A stretch of 64,000 nt of DNA from a virus, in the IMG/VR virus record IMGVR_UViG_3300047564_004450, positions 1 to 64,000 of that record; one strand, 5' to 3'. The position numbers were made by a program, and so were the translations under genes. Each line of letters starts with the position of its first letter. The stretch's first letter is position 1. Below, piece after piece: positions 1 to 7,782 of this stretch. The notes beneath the pieces are model-generated. The model made no database searches. It saw only the letters and a list, made by a program, of their open reading frames with translations, and was not told the DNA's origin.

Positions 1-905
1 ACATTGATGGAATTCGTGAACCAGTTGCTGGTTCTCTGATGTACGGAAACAACATCATCTCTGGTGCCGTTGTTCCTTCTTCTAATGCGATTGGTCTGCA
101 CTTCTACCCCATCTGGGAAGCTGCATCTCTTGATGAATGGCTTTATAACGGTGGACCTTTCCAACTTGTTGTATTTCACTTCCTCATCGGCATCTATGCT
201 TACATGGGACGTGAATGGGAACTCTCCTATCGTCTGGGTATGCGTCCTTGGATCTGCGTTGCTTATAGTGCTCCTGTTGCTGCTGCATCTGCTGTATTCC
301 TGGTCTATCCTTTCGGTCAAGGTTCTTTCTCTGATGCGATGCCTTTGGGTATCTCTGGTACGTTTAACTACATGCTTGTCTTCCAAGCAGAACACAATAT
401 CCTGATGCACCCCTTCCACATGCTTGGAGTTGCTGGTGTGTTCGGTGGTTCACTCTTCAGTGCTATGCACGGTTCACTGGTGACTTCTTCACTGGTTCGT
501 GAAACTACTGAAACCGAATCTCAGAACTATGGTTACAAGTTCGGTCAAGAAGAAGAGACCTACAACATTGTTGCTGCTCACGGGTATTTCGGTCGTCTGA
601 TCTTCCAATATGCTTCGTTCAACAACTCTCGTTCACTGCACTTCTTCCTTGCTGCCTGGCCTGTTGTAGGCATCTGGTTTACTGCTCTTGGTGTTAGCAC
701 CATGGCATTCAACCTGAATGGTTTCAACTTCAACCAGAGCATCATTGATGGTCAGGGTCGTGTGCTCAACACTTGGGCAGATGTTCTGAACCGTGCTGGA
801 CTTGGAATGGAAGTAATGCACGAGCGCAATGCTCACAACTTCCCTCTGGACCTTGCTGCTGCTGAGTCAACTCCTGTTGCTCTGACTGCTCCTGCCATTG
901 GTTGA
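1..905 (+). CDS. psbA: Photosystem II D1 protein, 5' end missing
   Basis: The frame is open from base 3 and carries the last 300 of about 359 residues of D1, so only the first ~59 are cut off by the window edge. D1 is the reaction-centre subunit that binds the chlorophylls, QB and the Mn cluster and is rapidly photodamaged. Visible landmarks are His118 (in the VVFHFL segment), the NILMHPFHM helix holding His190, His195 and His198, and a C-terminal LDLAAAES segment with the processing site after Ala344. Residue 130 is Glu (MGREW), the form found in high-light D1:2 isoforms. The phage copy is known in this virus group to sustain photosynthesis during infection. Composition is more GC-rich than most neighbours. 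Identity is certain. Confidence 0.98.
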   Translation, partial: IDGIREPVAGSLMYGNNIISGAVVPSSNAIGLHFYPIWEAASLDEWLYNGGPFQLVVFHFLIGIYAYMGREWELSYRLGMRPWICVAYSAPVAAASAVFLVYPFGQGSFSDAMPLGISGTFNYMLVFQAEHNILMHPFHMLGVAGVFGGSLFSAMHGSLVTSSLVRETTETESQNYGYKFGQEEETYNIVAAHGYFGRLIFQYASFNNSRSLHFFLAAWPVVGIWFTALGVSTMAFNLNGFNFNQSIIDGQGRVLNTWADVLNRAGLGMEVMHERNAHNFPLDLAAAESTPVALTAPAIG

Positions 906-930
906 TATAAAACTGAATAACTGATATAAT
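902..930 (+). promoter_or_regulatory. Sigma-70-like promoter overlapping the psbA stop codon
   Basis: TTGATA (902-907), 17-bp spacer, TATAAT (925-930). The -35 box overlaps the psbA stop codon and the predicted start near 937 lies inside the 5' arm of the next terminator, so a transcript begun here would lack a complete terminator stem and could read into the small gene at 959. Prediction from sequence only. Confidence 0.55.
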
Positions 931-931
931 T

Positions 932-957
932 AAGAGGGTATAACAACCCTCTTTTTT
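932..957 (+). terminator. Intrinsic terminator after psbA
   Basis: An 8-bp stem, AAGAGGGT (932-939) with ACCCTCTT (946-953), loop ATAACA, running into a T-tract to 957. It sits 26 bp after the psbA stop codon, so psbA messages started upstream should end here. Confidence 0.85.
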
Positions 958-958
958 T

Positions 959-1081
959 ATGTCTCATAATCCTCAACACGAACCTATGGAACCCTGGGTA
1001 ATCTGGGCAGGAGTAGGTATGATGGTATTTACGATCCTTGTGTTTGTCCTGTTCACTCTCGGTCAGATTTATTGGGGATGA
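959..1081 (+). CDS. Small single-span membrane peptide, 40 aa
   Basis: The start codon follows directly on the T-run of the psbA terminator; the product reads MSHNPQHEPMEPWVIW and then a single hydrophobic span of about 24 residues (roughly 12-36, rich in Val, Phe, Leu and Met) ending in QIYWG. No Shine-Dalgarno is obvious. I do not recognise it as a known low-molecular-weight photosystem subunit, although its size and single helix resemble that class. Its place between psbA and psbD suggests, without proving, a role at the thylakoid or inner membrane. It could also be non-coding, but the clear membrane-peptide composition argues for a gene. Confidence 0.6.
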   Translation: MSHNPQHEPMEPWVIWAGVGMMVFTILVFVLFTLGQIYWG

Positions 1082-1094
1082 GCACTAATACTCA

Positions 1095-1128
1095 TTGACT
1101 TCTTTGTTAAGAAGTGTTAAGATAAATA
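1095..1128 (+). promoter_or_regulatory. psbD promoter: overlapping early and late boxes
   Basis: TTGACT (1095-1100), 17 bp, TAAGAT (1118-1123) fits a sigma-70-like promoter. A T4-type late box ATAAATA (1122-1128) overlaps the -10, so psbD could be read both early and late. It lies just before the AGGAGG ribosome binding site of psbD. Confidence 0.5.
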
Positions 1129-1149
1129 CTGTAAATAAATGAGGAGGAT

Positions 1150-2211
1150 ATGGTTTCATCAGCACTAACACAATCAAATTCACAGAGAGGATGGTTCGAT
1201 GTACTCGATGACTGGCTTAAAAGAGATCGTTTCGTTTTTGTTGGCTGGTCTGGACTTCTTCTTTTTCCCACTGCTTACCTTGCTCTTGGTGGTTGGCTTA
1301 CTGGGACAACTTTCGTTACGAGTTGGTATACTCACGGGTTGGCAAGTTCCTATCTGGAGGGTGCAAACTTTCTTACTGCGGCAGTTTCTACTCCAGCAGA
1401 TTCTATGGGTCATTCTCTTATGCTTCTCTGGGGTCCTGAGTCTCAAGGGGATATCGTCAGGTGGTTCCAACTTGGGGGACTCTGGCCTTTTGTGGCACTC
1501 CACGGGGCTTTCGCTCTAATTGGATTTATGCTTCGTCAGTTTGAGATTGCCCGTCTTGTAGGCATTCGTCCTTACAATGCAATCGCATTCTCTGGTCCTA
1601 TTGCAGTATTCGTTTCTGTGTTCCTGATGTATCCACTGGGTCAATCCAGTTGGTTCTTTGCTCCCTCTTTTGGAGTCGCAGCAATCTTCAGGTTCCTTCT
1701 GTTTCTTCAGGGTTTCCACAACTGGACCCTCAACCCCTTCCATATGATGGGAGTTGCTGGTATACTGGGTGGAGCACTGCTCTGTGCTATTCACGGAGCA
1801 ACTGTAGAAAACACACTATTTGAAGACAGTGAACAAGCAAACACATTCAAGGCATTTGAACCGACTCAAGAGGAAGAGACGTATTCTATGGTTACGGCTA
1901 ACAGATTCTGGAGTCAGATCTTCGGTATTGCTTTTAGCAATAAGCGTTGGCTTCATTTCTTCATGTTATTTGTGCCTGTCATGGGTCTTTGGACTTCCAG
2001 CATTGGTATCATTGGTCTTGCCCTTAATCTTCGTGCTTACGATTTTGTGAGTCAGGAGATTCGTGCAGCAGAAGATCCTGAGTTTGAAACGTTCTACACA
2101 AAGAATATTCTACTCAATGAAGGTCTTCGTGCCTGGATGGCACCAGTAGACCAACCTCATGAGAACTTTGTGTTCCCTGAGGAAGTTCTACCAAGAGGTA
2201 ACGCACTTTAA
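1150..2211 (+). CDS. psbD: Photosystem II D2 protein
   Basis: A complete 353-residue D2 protein, the usual length, partner of D1 in the photosystem II reaction centre (binds P680, pheophytin, QA and non-haem iron). Recognisable parts are the [16 protein letters not shown] start, the LYPLGQSSW-type Tyr-D helix (here MYPLGQSSW), the [13 protein letters not shown] helix with the P680 His ligand, and the C-terminal [19 protein letters not shown] segment. The start at 1150 is fixed by GAGGAGG six to seven bases upstream. It follows psbA with one small gene between and shares its GC-rich codon use. Cyanophages with psbD nearly always carry psbA too. No disabling change seen. Confidence 0.98.
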   Translation: MVSSALTQSNSQRGWFDVLDDWLKRDRFVFVGWSGLLLFPTAYLALGGWLTGTTFVTSWYTHGLASSYLEGANFLTAAVSTPADSMGHSLMLLWGPESQGDIVRWFQLGGLWPFVALHGAFALIGFMLRQFEIARLVGIRPYNAIAFSGPIAVFVSVFLMYPLGQSSWFFAPSFGVAAIFRFLLFLQGFHNWTLNPFHMMGVAGILGGALLCAIHGATVENTLFEDSEQANTFKAFEPTQEEETYSMVTANRFWSQIFGIAFSNKRWLHFFMLFVPVMGLWTSSIGIIGLALNLRAYDFVSQEIRAAEDPEFETFYTKNILLNEGLRAWMAPVDQPHENFVFPEEVLPRGNAL

Positions 2212-2220
2212 AATAAATAG

Positions 2221-2248
2221 AGGAGTTCCACAAGAACTCCTTTTTTTT
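2221..2248 (+). terminator. Intrinsic terminator after psbD
   Basis: A perfect 8-bp stem AGGAGTTC (2221-2228) / GAACTCCT (2234-2241), loop CACAA, then eight T (2241-2248). It begins 10 bp after the psbD stop codon. Confidence 0.88.
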
Positions 2249-2323
2249 ATGCTTCTAATACTCGCAACTTTTATTGCTTTCGGGATTTTCATGTTTGTAT
2301 TGTCTATTGCACAAGACATATAA
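2249..2323 (+). CDS. Tiny hydrophobic peptide, 24 aa
   Basis: A 24-residue reading frame starts on the last T of the psbD terminator, as the 40-residue one does after psbA. The peptide reads MLLILATFIAFGIF, then MFVLSIAQDI: almost one uninterrupted membrane helix with a short acidic tail. It is near the size of the smallest photosynthetic subunits (PetN, PsbT, PsaM), but I cannot match it to any of them. No clear ribosome binding site. It may be real by analogy with the psbA downstream gene, or chance. Confidence 0.4.
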   Translation: MLLILATFIAFGIFMFVLSIAQDI

Positions 2324-2330
2324 TTATAAT
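2319..2330 (+). promoter_or_regulatory. Possible -10 boxes upstream of the ATP-grasp gene
   Basis: Two consecutive TATAAT hexamers (2319-2324 and 2325-2330). The best -35 candidate, TTGTCT at 2300-2305, is 19 bp from the second, so the promoter is only tentative. Confidence 0.35.
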
Positions 2331-2352
2331 TATGTAAAACTTTTATATTTTT

Positions 2353-3243
2353 ATGAAACTCTGGATGTTATGTAATCGTCTCACAAAGGAAACTTATGAG
2401 AGAGATCGATTTATAGAAGAATCAAATAAATATGGTATCGATTTTTCTGTAGTTTATGCAGATGAATTGGATTTGATTGTATCGCGGGATGATCGTAAAT
2501 CAATTCGATATCTTAATGATGCTGTTGCTCTTCCTGATGTAGTTCTTGCTCGTACTGGAAGTAGTACTGGATATTATAATCTTTCCGTGCTTCGTCAGTT
2601 TGAAAGGTTGAATGTCCCTACACTTCCCAATTCAAATTCGATTGAAGCTGCAAAGGATAAGATGTATGCTATGCAAATTTTTGGGCAGGCGGGTCTTCCC
2701 ATTCCCAAAACAATGCTTACTCGGTTTCCAAGTAATAGTGACTTAGTTGAAAAGCAAGTAGGTTTTCCCTGCGTTATGAAAGTTGTCACGGGATCTCACG
2801 GTGCTGGAGTTTATCTTTGTGAAAATGCAAAGCAATTTGAAGATCTTTCAGAACTTATTTCATCAATAGATTTTAAAAGTTCCATGATTGTTCAAGAATA
2901 TATTGATCAATCGAAGGGACGAGATATTCGTGTGATTGTTGTAGGTGGTAGGGTTATTGGTGCGATGCAAAGGAAATCAGTTGATGGATCTTTTAAAGCA
3001 AATATATCCAGAGGTGGAGTTGGTGAAGGTATTGAAGTAGATGATCAGATGGAACTTTTGGCAATTCAAGTTGCTAAGGTTCTTGATCTTGATATTGCTG
3101 GTGTTGATCTTTTATTTCATGAGGATGGTTATAAAATTTGTGAGGCAAACTCTGCTCCAGGGTTTAAAGGATTTGAAGAAGCACTTGAGATCAATGTTCC
3201 TCAAAAGATTTTTGATTATGCGAAGCTTAGATCAAAGGAATAA
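2353..3243 (+). CDS. RimK-like ATP-grasp ligase
   Basis: A 296-residue protein with the layout of the RimK/glutathione-synthetase ATP-grasp family, which joins a carboxylate to an amine (RimK adds glutamates to the C-terminus of ribosomal protein S6). Visible features: N-terminal substrate domain, PTLPNSNSIEAAKDKMY linker, ATP-binding VMKVVTGSHGAGVYL segment, IVQEYID and the RDIRVIVVGGRVIGAMQR core, then GVDLL and the metal-binding CEANSAPGFKGFEEA end. All elements look intact. RimK-like genes are known in cyanophages, but the target is not: it could be S6, another host protein or a small peptide. It lies just upstream of a glycan-modifying fusion gene. Confidence 0.85.
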   Translation: MKLWMLCNRLTKETYERDRFIEESNKYGIDFSVVYADELDLIVSRDDRKSIRYLNDAVALPDVVLARTGSSTGYYNLSVLRQFERLNVPTLPNSNSIEAAKDKMYAMQIFGQAGLPIPKTMLTRFPSNSDLVEKQVGFPCVMKVVTGSHGAGVYLCENAKQFEDLSELISSIDFKSSMIVQEYIDQSKGRDIRVIVVGGRVIGAMQRKSVDGSFKANISRGGVGEGIEVDDQMELLAIQVAKVLDLDIAGVDLLFHEDGYKICEANSAPGFKGFEEALEINVPQKIFDYAKLRSKE

Positions 3244-3246
3244 ATA
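3239..3246 (+). promoter_or_regulatory. Possible T4-type late promoter
   Basis: AATAAATA overlaps the stop codon of the ATP-grasp gene, about 25 bp before the start of the multi-domain glycan enzyme. It matches the late-box core ATAAATA, but in an AT-rich genome this may be chance. Confidence 0.35.
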
Positions 3247-3271
3247 AGTTAAAAAATAAGTGATTTGTAAA

Positions 3272-5551
3272 ATGATTGAAGATATTAGAGTTTTGTTTTT
3301 GGATGAAAATAAAGAAAAGGTATGGGAAACTGATTATATTGTAGATACTTTATTGCCATCGGACAAAAATAAAGAATTGACCTTCTCACCTACAATAGAA
3401 AATGTTCATGGATTGTTTGATGTTTTAGTTTTTAATTGTAGAAAGAAATCATTTAATGAAATCATAAACATTGTAAACATAGTAAACCCCAAAATAATAA
3501 TTCAATTATCCGATGAATATAAGAATGAAGATTTAAATCATTACAATAGATTATCAAAATATTGTAATCTTTATCTCAGACAATATCATCATGAAGGATA
3601 TGAGTATTTTGAAAATACTGCTCATATCCCTTTGGGTTATTGTAATGATGCTGGTTTAGATTTTATGGATTTTTTCCCAGATTCATTTGAAAAAATACCA
3701 AAAATAAAAAATAGATCTTATAATTGGGGATGGGTGGGAGATATGAAAAATGATAGATGGGAGATGTTGGATAAATTTTCCCAAATACATTCTCATACCT
3801 ATGCCACTAATACTTCAAAAGATGATATGATTGAAAGATATCTTCAATCAAAATTTGTTCCTTGTGGACGAGGAAATTCTACTTTAGATTGCTATAGATT
3901 GTACGAAGCATCAATGTGTGGGTCTATACCATGCGTAGTTGGATCCGTTAATGAAATATCGCAAACTTTTAAATATGAAGAATCTCCTCCATGGATTTTG
4001 GGCAGAAGTTGGGATGAAGTAGTTCATAAATGCAAACTTCTTTTACATGATGAGGAAAAATTACAAGAAGTTCAAAATGAAGTTCTTAAATGGTGGCATA
4101 ATAGAATAATGAAAATTAATAAAAAGGTTTCTAATTCTTTAAATGAAAACAGAATAGATTTAGAAAATATTGAAGATGAAATAGCATTAGATCATTATTG
4201 GCAAGATGATAGTATTTTTGGAGAAAACTGGTTTTCATATCCAAATTTGTATAAGAACGTAGTTAATTTGGCGAAAGATGGTGATATTTTTGTTGAAGTT
4301 GGTGCATGGAAAGGTAGATCAACTTCCTGCCTTGCTGTAGAAATTGCTAATTCCAAAAAAGATATTACTTTATACGTTATTGATACGTGGGAAGGTAGCA
4401 TAGAGCATTTAAATAATTCGGAAAAAGAATCTTTGCCAACTCTTTATGAAACATTCATGGCAAATATGAAGCCAGTTGAAAAATATTATTTTCCTCTAAA
4501 AATGACATCCGAAGAAGCATCAAAAAAATTCAAAGATAAGTCTTTAAAATTTGTTTTCTTGGATGCTTCTCATGAATATGAAGATGTAAAAAGAGATATT
4601 CAAAATTGGATTTCAAAAGTAAAGCCTGGTGGAATATTGGCAGGACATGATTATTATCCAGATGATGGAAGATATGATTGGTTTCCTGGGGTAAAACAAG
4701 CAGTTAATGAAACGATCAAAGATTTTGATATTAGTGAACTCTGTTTTATTCATAATGTAATTGATGATAATAAGATAAAGTTTGAAGGATTTCCATCTGT
4801 AAATTATATAAGCATAGAAGAAACGGAAGATAGAAGAAATATTTTACATAAAAAATTTGAAGAATATGGGATTGAAAATGTAACTCCCAGAATATATAAA
4901 AGATATAATGATGAAGAACATAAAATAGAATCTCAACTTTTACACAGATTAAGTATTGGAAGTAGAGGTCCAGTTACTTCCCATTTGAAGGCCATTAAAG
5001 AATGGTATTATGAAACCAATGAACCGTATACTTTTATTTGTGAGGATGACTTGGGATTTCAAACTGTAAAGTATTGGAACTTTACATGGAAAGAATTTTT
5101 TAATTCTCTGCCAGAGGATTGGGAATGTGTTCAGTTGTGTTTATTGCGAGAAGATTTTCACAGATTCAGCATTGGATTCAGAAACAGATGTTGGTGTGAT
5201 TGGTCTGGATGTGCCTACTTAATAAGTAGAGAACATGCAAGAAAATTGGTAGAAACATATTATCCAAATGATACCTTTACTCTAGATTATGTTGGACAGG
5301 ATATGTTTGCCAGAGAGGAATGGGCTAGAATACCTGTGATTGAAACTATAATATATTCAAACTTTGGGAAAGTTTATTCGTTCCCATTATTTGTTGAGGA
5401 TATTCAAAATTGCCCTTCAAGTTATTTTAATGCCACTGGAATAAGAACTGGAGAAACTGATCATCATCATCAAAATTCATTTAATATTTCCTTAGAATGG
5501 TGGAGATCAAATGCACAATTTAAAACTATAGACCAGTTAAAAGTCATTTGA
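3272..5551 (+). CDS. Three-domain glycan enzyme: exostosin-like + methyltransferase + GT25-like
   Basis: A 759-residue fusion. Residues ~100-270 resemble exostosin-type (GT47) transferases, with PCGRGNSTLDCYRLYEA then MCGSIPCVVG (193-225). Residues ~310-490 are a class I SAM-dependent methyltransferase: the glycine-rich FVEVGAWKGRST motif (337-351), IDTW, LDASHEYEDVKRD and KPGGILAGHDY (about 426-461). Residues ~505-759 look like a GT25 (LPS-type) glycosyltransferase: ISIEETEDRRN, SHLKAI and the FICEDD metal site, then a WSGCAYLISR segment. I chose ATG 3272 over a GTG twelve bases upstream; neither has a strong ribosome binding site. Likely role: build and methylate a glycan on a virion or host surface molecule. 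The substrate is unknown. Confidence 0.75.
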   Translation: MIEDIRVLFLDENKEKVWETDYIVDTLLPSDKNKELTFSPTIENVHGLFDVLVFNCRKKSFNEIINIVNIVNPKIIIQLSDEYKNEDLNHYNRLSKYCNLYLRQYHHEGYEYFENTAHIPLGYCNDAGLDFMDFFPDSFEKIPKIKNRSYNWGWVGDMKNDRWEMLDKFSQIHSHTYATNTSKDDMIERYLQSKFVPCGRGNSTLDCYRLYEASMCGSIPCVVGSVNEISQTFKYEESPPWILGRSWDEVVHKCKLLLHDEEKLQEVQNEVLKWWHNRIMKINKKVSNSLNENRIDLENIEDEIALDHYWQDDSIFGENWFSYPNLYKNVVNLAKDGDIFVEVGAWKGRSTSCLAVEIANSKKDITLYVIDTWEGSIEHLNNSEKESLPTLYETFMANMKPVEKYYFPLKMTSEEASKKFKDKSLKFVFLDASHEYEDVKRDIQNWISKVKPGGILAGHDYYPDDGRYDWFPGVKQAVNETIKDFDISELCFIHNVIDDNKIKFEGFPSVNYISIEETEDRRNILHKKFEEYGIENVTPRIYKRYNDEEHKIESQLLHRLSIGSRGPVTSHLKAIKEWYYETNEPYTFICEDDLGFQTVKYWNFTWKEFFNSLPEDWECVQLCLLREDFHRFSIGFRNRCWCDWSGCAYLISREHARKLVETYYPNDTFTLDYVGQDMFAREEWARIPVIETIIYSNFGKVYSFPLFVEDIQNCPSSYFNATGIRTGETDHHHQNSFNISLEWWRSNAQFKTIDQLKVI

Positions 5552-5576
5552 TCATTTGTTTTTTATGTGCTATAAT
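5548..5576 (+). promoter_or_regulatory. Sigma-70-like promoter for the glutaredoxin cluster
   Basis: TTGATC (5548-5553), exactly 17 bp, TATAAT (5571-5576), giving a predicted start about 17 bp before the glutaredoxin start codon. It overlaps the end of the preceding gene. Confidence 0.6.
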
Positions 5577-5599
5577 TCCATCTCAACCTTAAAACTAAA

Positions 5600-5842
5600 A
5601 TGAAATTTACTGTATATTCAAAAAATGGATGCCCATACTGTGAAAAAATTCAAAGGGTATTGGGTTTGACAAATGTTGATCACACGATTTATTATTTGGA
5701 TGAAGACTTTACTAAAGAAGAATTTTTAGAAAAATTTGGAAGTGAATCTTCCTTTCCTCAGGTAATTTTAGATAATGATGTTTCTCTGGGGGGATGTATT
5801 GAAACCGTAAAATTTTTAAAAGAAAATAAAATAGTAAGTTGA
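5600..5842 (+). CDS. Glutaredoxin
   Basis: An 80-residue thioredoxin-fold protein of classic glutaredoxin size. It has the dithiol active site CPYC (Cys11, Cys14), the cis-proline loop FPQV (Pro53) and the GGC segment (residues 64-66) that contacts glutathione. It would reduce disulfides with glutathione; a plausible partner is phage ribonucleotide reductase, which is not in this window. It heads a run of tightly packed small genes: its stop codon overlaps the next start (TGATG). Confidence 0.92.
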   Translation: MKFTVYSKNGCPYCEKIQRVLGLTNVDHTIYYLDEDFTKEEFLEKFGSESSFPQVILDNDVSLGGCIETVKFLKENKIVS

Positions 5843-6045
5843 TGCAAGAAAACAATGATAAAACAGATCTAAATAAAGAAGAACCTCACATAAATCGGGG
5901 GTTTGAATTAATGTTACGGCAACATGGAGGGAAAAAAGTTTTCAAATCTAAAACATTTAATTTTAGATTTGAAAAAACATTATCTCTCCTAAAAAGAGAG
6001 ATACAAATAAACTTTGATTTCGGAATTGATATTAAAAAAAAGTAA
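5842..6045 (+). CDS. Hypothetical basic protein, 67 aa
   Basis: Starts at the ATG overlapping the glutaredoxin stop codon, so the two are probably translationally coupled. The product is hydrophilic and Lys-rich, ends in KKK, and contains the fragment RGFELMLRQHGGKKVFKSK. No domain recognised. An in-frame TTG just before the ATG is a less likely start. Confidence 0.6.
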   Translation: MQENNDKTDLNKEEPHINRGFELMLRQHGGKKVFKSKTFNFRFEKTLSLLKREIQINFDFGIDIKKK

Positions 6046-6065
6046 CTCTCTAAGGAGGAAAACCA

Positions 6066-6308
6066 ATGGAAGTACTGCCTTTTGTTGTAACCTTTACTGT
6101 TTTATTCACAGTAATGTTTTTTATTCTTGGGGGAGTTGTTGGTTGGATAGCAAAAGAATTTTTAAATGAAAAATTCTTTAAGTTGCCTCATAACATACAT
6201 CCAGAAATGCTCGACGAAAATGGCAATATATTGCCAGATCAAACTATAGCTGTTAATTTTTATCCTGAATCATACTATGACTACAACGAAGACGAAGACG
6301 AAGATTGA
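6066..6308 (+). CDS. Single-span membrane protein, 80 aa
   Basis: A strong ribosome binding site (AAGGAGG, about 6 bases before ATG) sets the start. Residues 4-28 form one hydrophobic span (FVVTFTVLFTVMFFILGG), followed by a soluble tail with an IHPEMLDENG motif and a very acidic end (NEDEDED). The tail probably faces the cytoplasm. The end overlaps the next gene by 32 bp in another frame, within a GAAGAC repeat. Function unknown. Confidence 0.7.
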   Translation: MEVLPFVVTFTVLFTVMFFILGGVVGWIAKEFLNEKFFKLPHNIHPEMLDENGNILPDQTIAVNFYPESYYDYNEDEDED

Positions 6309-6861
6309 ATGGTCTGTTCCAAAACTTCAGCCAAATCCATTCATGCACGAAATTCTTGGAGCTGTTTCTAAGCAAAGAACAGTAGCTCAAAAAGTAGAGA
6401 CTCTCCAAGCATATAAAAATCCTGCTCTCACTACGATTCTTATTATGAATTTTGATGAGAGTGTTGTCTCTATTTTGCCAGAGGGAGATGTTCCTTATGC
6501 TGGTGTTGATGAGCAAACTTCTGTTGGCGGAAACCTTAGTGATCTTGTCAATAGTAAAACTAAGAATCAAGGTTTAAAGACCAGTGGTTATTATGGAACT
6601 GAAGATTTTGTAGAAGAAAAAAACAAAACTTCCATTCGTAATGAATATCAAAATTTTTATATTTATTGCAGAAACGGCAATAATCAAATTACTCAAATGA
6701 AAAAAGAAACCATGTTTATTAACATGCTTTCTGGATTGCATCCGTTTGAAGCTGAAATTATGATTTTGGTAAAAGATAAGAAGTTGCAAAATAAATATAA
6801 AATAACAAAGGACATTATATCCCAAGCCTATCCTGAAATTACTTGGGGAGGAAGGTCTTGA
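6277..6861 (+). CDS. Conserved T4-type protein of unknown function (DUF6433-like)
   Basis: A 194-residue protein whose middle (EILGAVSKQRTVAQKVETLQ, then a LLPEG-like ILPEGDVPY motif) resembles a family conserved across T4-like phages of marine bacteria, which I recall as DUF6433; that assignment is from memory. The second half, with SGLHPFEAEIMILVKDK and the end AYPEITWGGR, is also typical. No enzymatic motif. The start at 6277 lies inside the preceding gene. It is in an early-type cluster of small genes rather than a virion block, so a regulatory or replication-linked role is more likely than a structural one. Confidence 0.6.
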   Translation: MTTTKTKTKIEWSVPKLQPNPFMHEILGAVSKQRTVAQKVETLQAYKNPALTTILIMNFDESVVSILPEGDVPYAGVDEQTSVGGNLSDLVNSKTKNQGLKTSGYYGTEDFVEEKNKTSIRNEYQNFYIYCRNGNNQITQMKKETMFINMLSGLHPFEAEIMILVKDKKLQNKYKITKDIISQAYPEITWGGRS

Positions 6862-6887
6862 ATGTAAATACGGAGGTAGACGTAAAA

Positions 6888-7193
6888 ATGGAATCTTGGT
6901 CTTCTGAAGAAAAGAAAAATCTGCCTCCAAAATATGGTTGCACTATTTTAGTTGAAAACGCAACCATGGAACAATTGAAAGATCCATCATGGCCTCTTGA
7001 TGCATACATTATAAAGTATGAGATAGAAAATAAAATTTTTATGGACCTTTGTAGAGGTACAAGAGTAAAAATATTTGATTTATATTATGATAAGTTTGGT
7101 CCTGGAGTTGTTCGGGACATTGGATGGGGATATGGAAAAGTTAACCCAAAACTTTGGGGGTATCAATCAAAAAGTAAAAATAAAAAGAAATGA
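6888..7193 (+). CDS. Hypothetical protein, 101 aa
   Basis: I start this at ATG 6888, preceded by GGAGG (6872-6876), rather than at an upstream TTG inside the previous gene. The product begins MESWSSEEKK and has a compact middle (MDLCRGTRVKIFDLYYDKFG) and a basic end with RDIGWGYGKVNPKLWGY. No domain recognised. Its stop overlaps the next start by 4 bp (ATGA), so the two are coupled. Confidence 0.65.
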   Translation: MESWSSEEKKNLPPKYGCTILVENATMEQLKDPSWPLDAYIIKYEIENKIFMDLCRGTRVKIFDLYYDKFGPGVVRDIGWGYGKVNPKLWGYQSKSKNKKK

Positions 7194-7396
7194 AAGGATT
7201 CTCGGATAAAAAGGAAGAAGAGGTTGGAAAAATTCAATCTATTATCAATCAAGCAGAAGTAACTAAATTAATTAAAAGATATAAAAAAATTAGAAAATTT
7301 AAAAAATCTAATATCCATACTATAAATAAACTCGACGGAAGAGAAGATATCGTCCAAAAATTAGTAAATGAATATATGGAGAATAATCCAGAATAA
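7190..7396 (+). CDS. Hypothetical basic helical protein, 68 aa
   Basis: ATGA overlap with the gene before it and TAATG overlap with speD after it mark it as a coupled gene in the same operon. It is very Lys- and Ile-rich (for example TKLIKRYKKIRKFKKSN) and looks helical; nucleic-acid binding is possible from charge alone. No family recognised. Confidence 0.55.
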   Translation: MKGFSDKKEEEVGKIQSIINQAEVTKLIKRYKKIRKFKKSNIHTINKLDGREDIVQKLVNEYMENNPE

Positions 7397-7722
7397 TGGG
7401 CAAGCATTACTTACTCAATCTCTACGGATGCTCATTCGTTCTTTTGAACGATGAGCATTTTCTTATTGATCTACTTGAAAATGCAGCGGCAGCAAGTGGA
7501 GCAACTGTATGTCAAACGATTTATAAGAAGTTTGATCCTCAAGGGGTTACGGTAATTTGTTTACTTTCAGAAAGTCATATTAGTATTCATACATGGCCAG
7601 AGGAAGGAAAGGCAGCATGTGATGTTTATACTTGTGGTGATTGTCAACCAAAAATTGGATGTGATATAATCATTCAACAACTCTACGCAACCAATCATAC
7701 ATTGAGTTATATTGAAAGGTAA
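7396..7722 (+). CDS. speD: S-adenosylmethionine decarboxylase proenzyme
   Basis: A 108-residue class 1B SpeD, which decarboxylates S-adenosylmethionine to supply aminopropyl groups for spermidine synthesis. The self-cleavage site ESHISIHTWPE is present: Ser60 would become the pyruvoyl group, and His65 and the Cys of DVYTCG (Cys80) match the family's processing and catalytic residues. It is slightly shorter than most bacterial forms but looks complete. speD is a recurrent cyanophage auxiliary gene; the polyamine may help DNA packaging or host physiology. It is the last gene of its operon, followed by an inverted repeat. Confidence 0.93.
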   Translation: MGKHYLLNLYGCSFVLLNDEHFLIDLLENAAAASGATVCQTIYKKFDPQGVTVICLLSESHISIHTWPEEGKAACDVYTCGDCQPKIGCDIIIQQLYATNHTLSYIER

Positions 7723-7740
7723 TTGTAACAAGTGTTACAA
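7723..7740 (+). repeat. Inverted repeat after speD
   Basis: A perfect 7-bp dyad, TTGTAAC (7723-7729) / GTTACAA (7734-7740), loop AAGT. No T-run follows, so it is a weak terminator at best; it may be an operator for the promoter that begins seven bases later. Confidence 0.5.
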
Positions 7741-7746
7741 ACTGAC

Positions 7747-7775
7747 TTGACTACATAAATAATGAGGATTAGAAT
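7747..7775 (+). promoter_or_regulatory. Sigma-70-like promoter of the riboswitch transcript
   Basis: TTGACT (7747-7752), 17 bp, TAGAAT (7770-7775). The expected start near 7782 coincides with the first base of the predicted aptamer. A late-type ATAAATA (7755-7761) lies in the spacer. Confidence 0.6.
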
Positions 7776-7782
7776 GCCTCTA

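Noticed and set aside
6843-6887. TTG start adding 15 residues to the 101-residue gene
   Set aside because: ATG 6888 has GGAGG upstream, and the added residues overlap the previous gene without conserved character.
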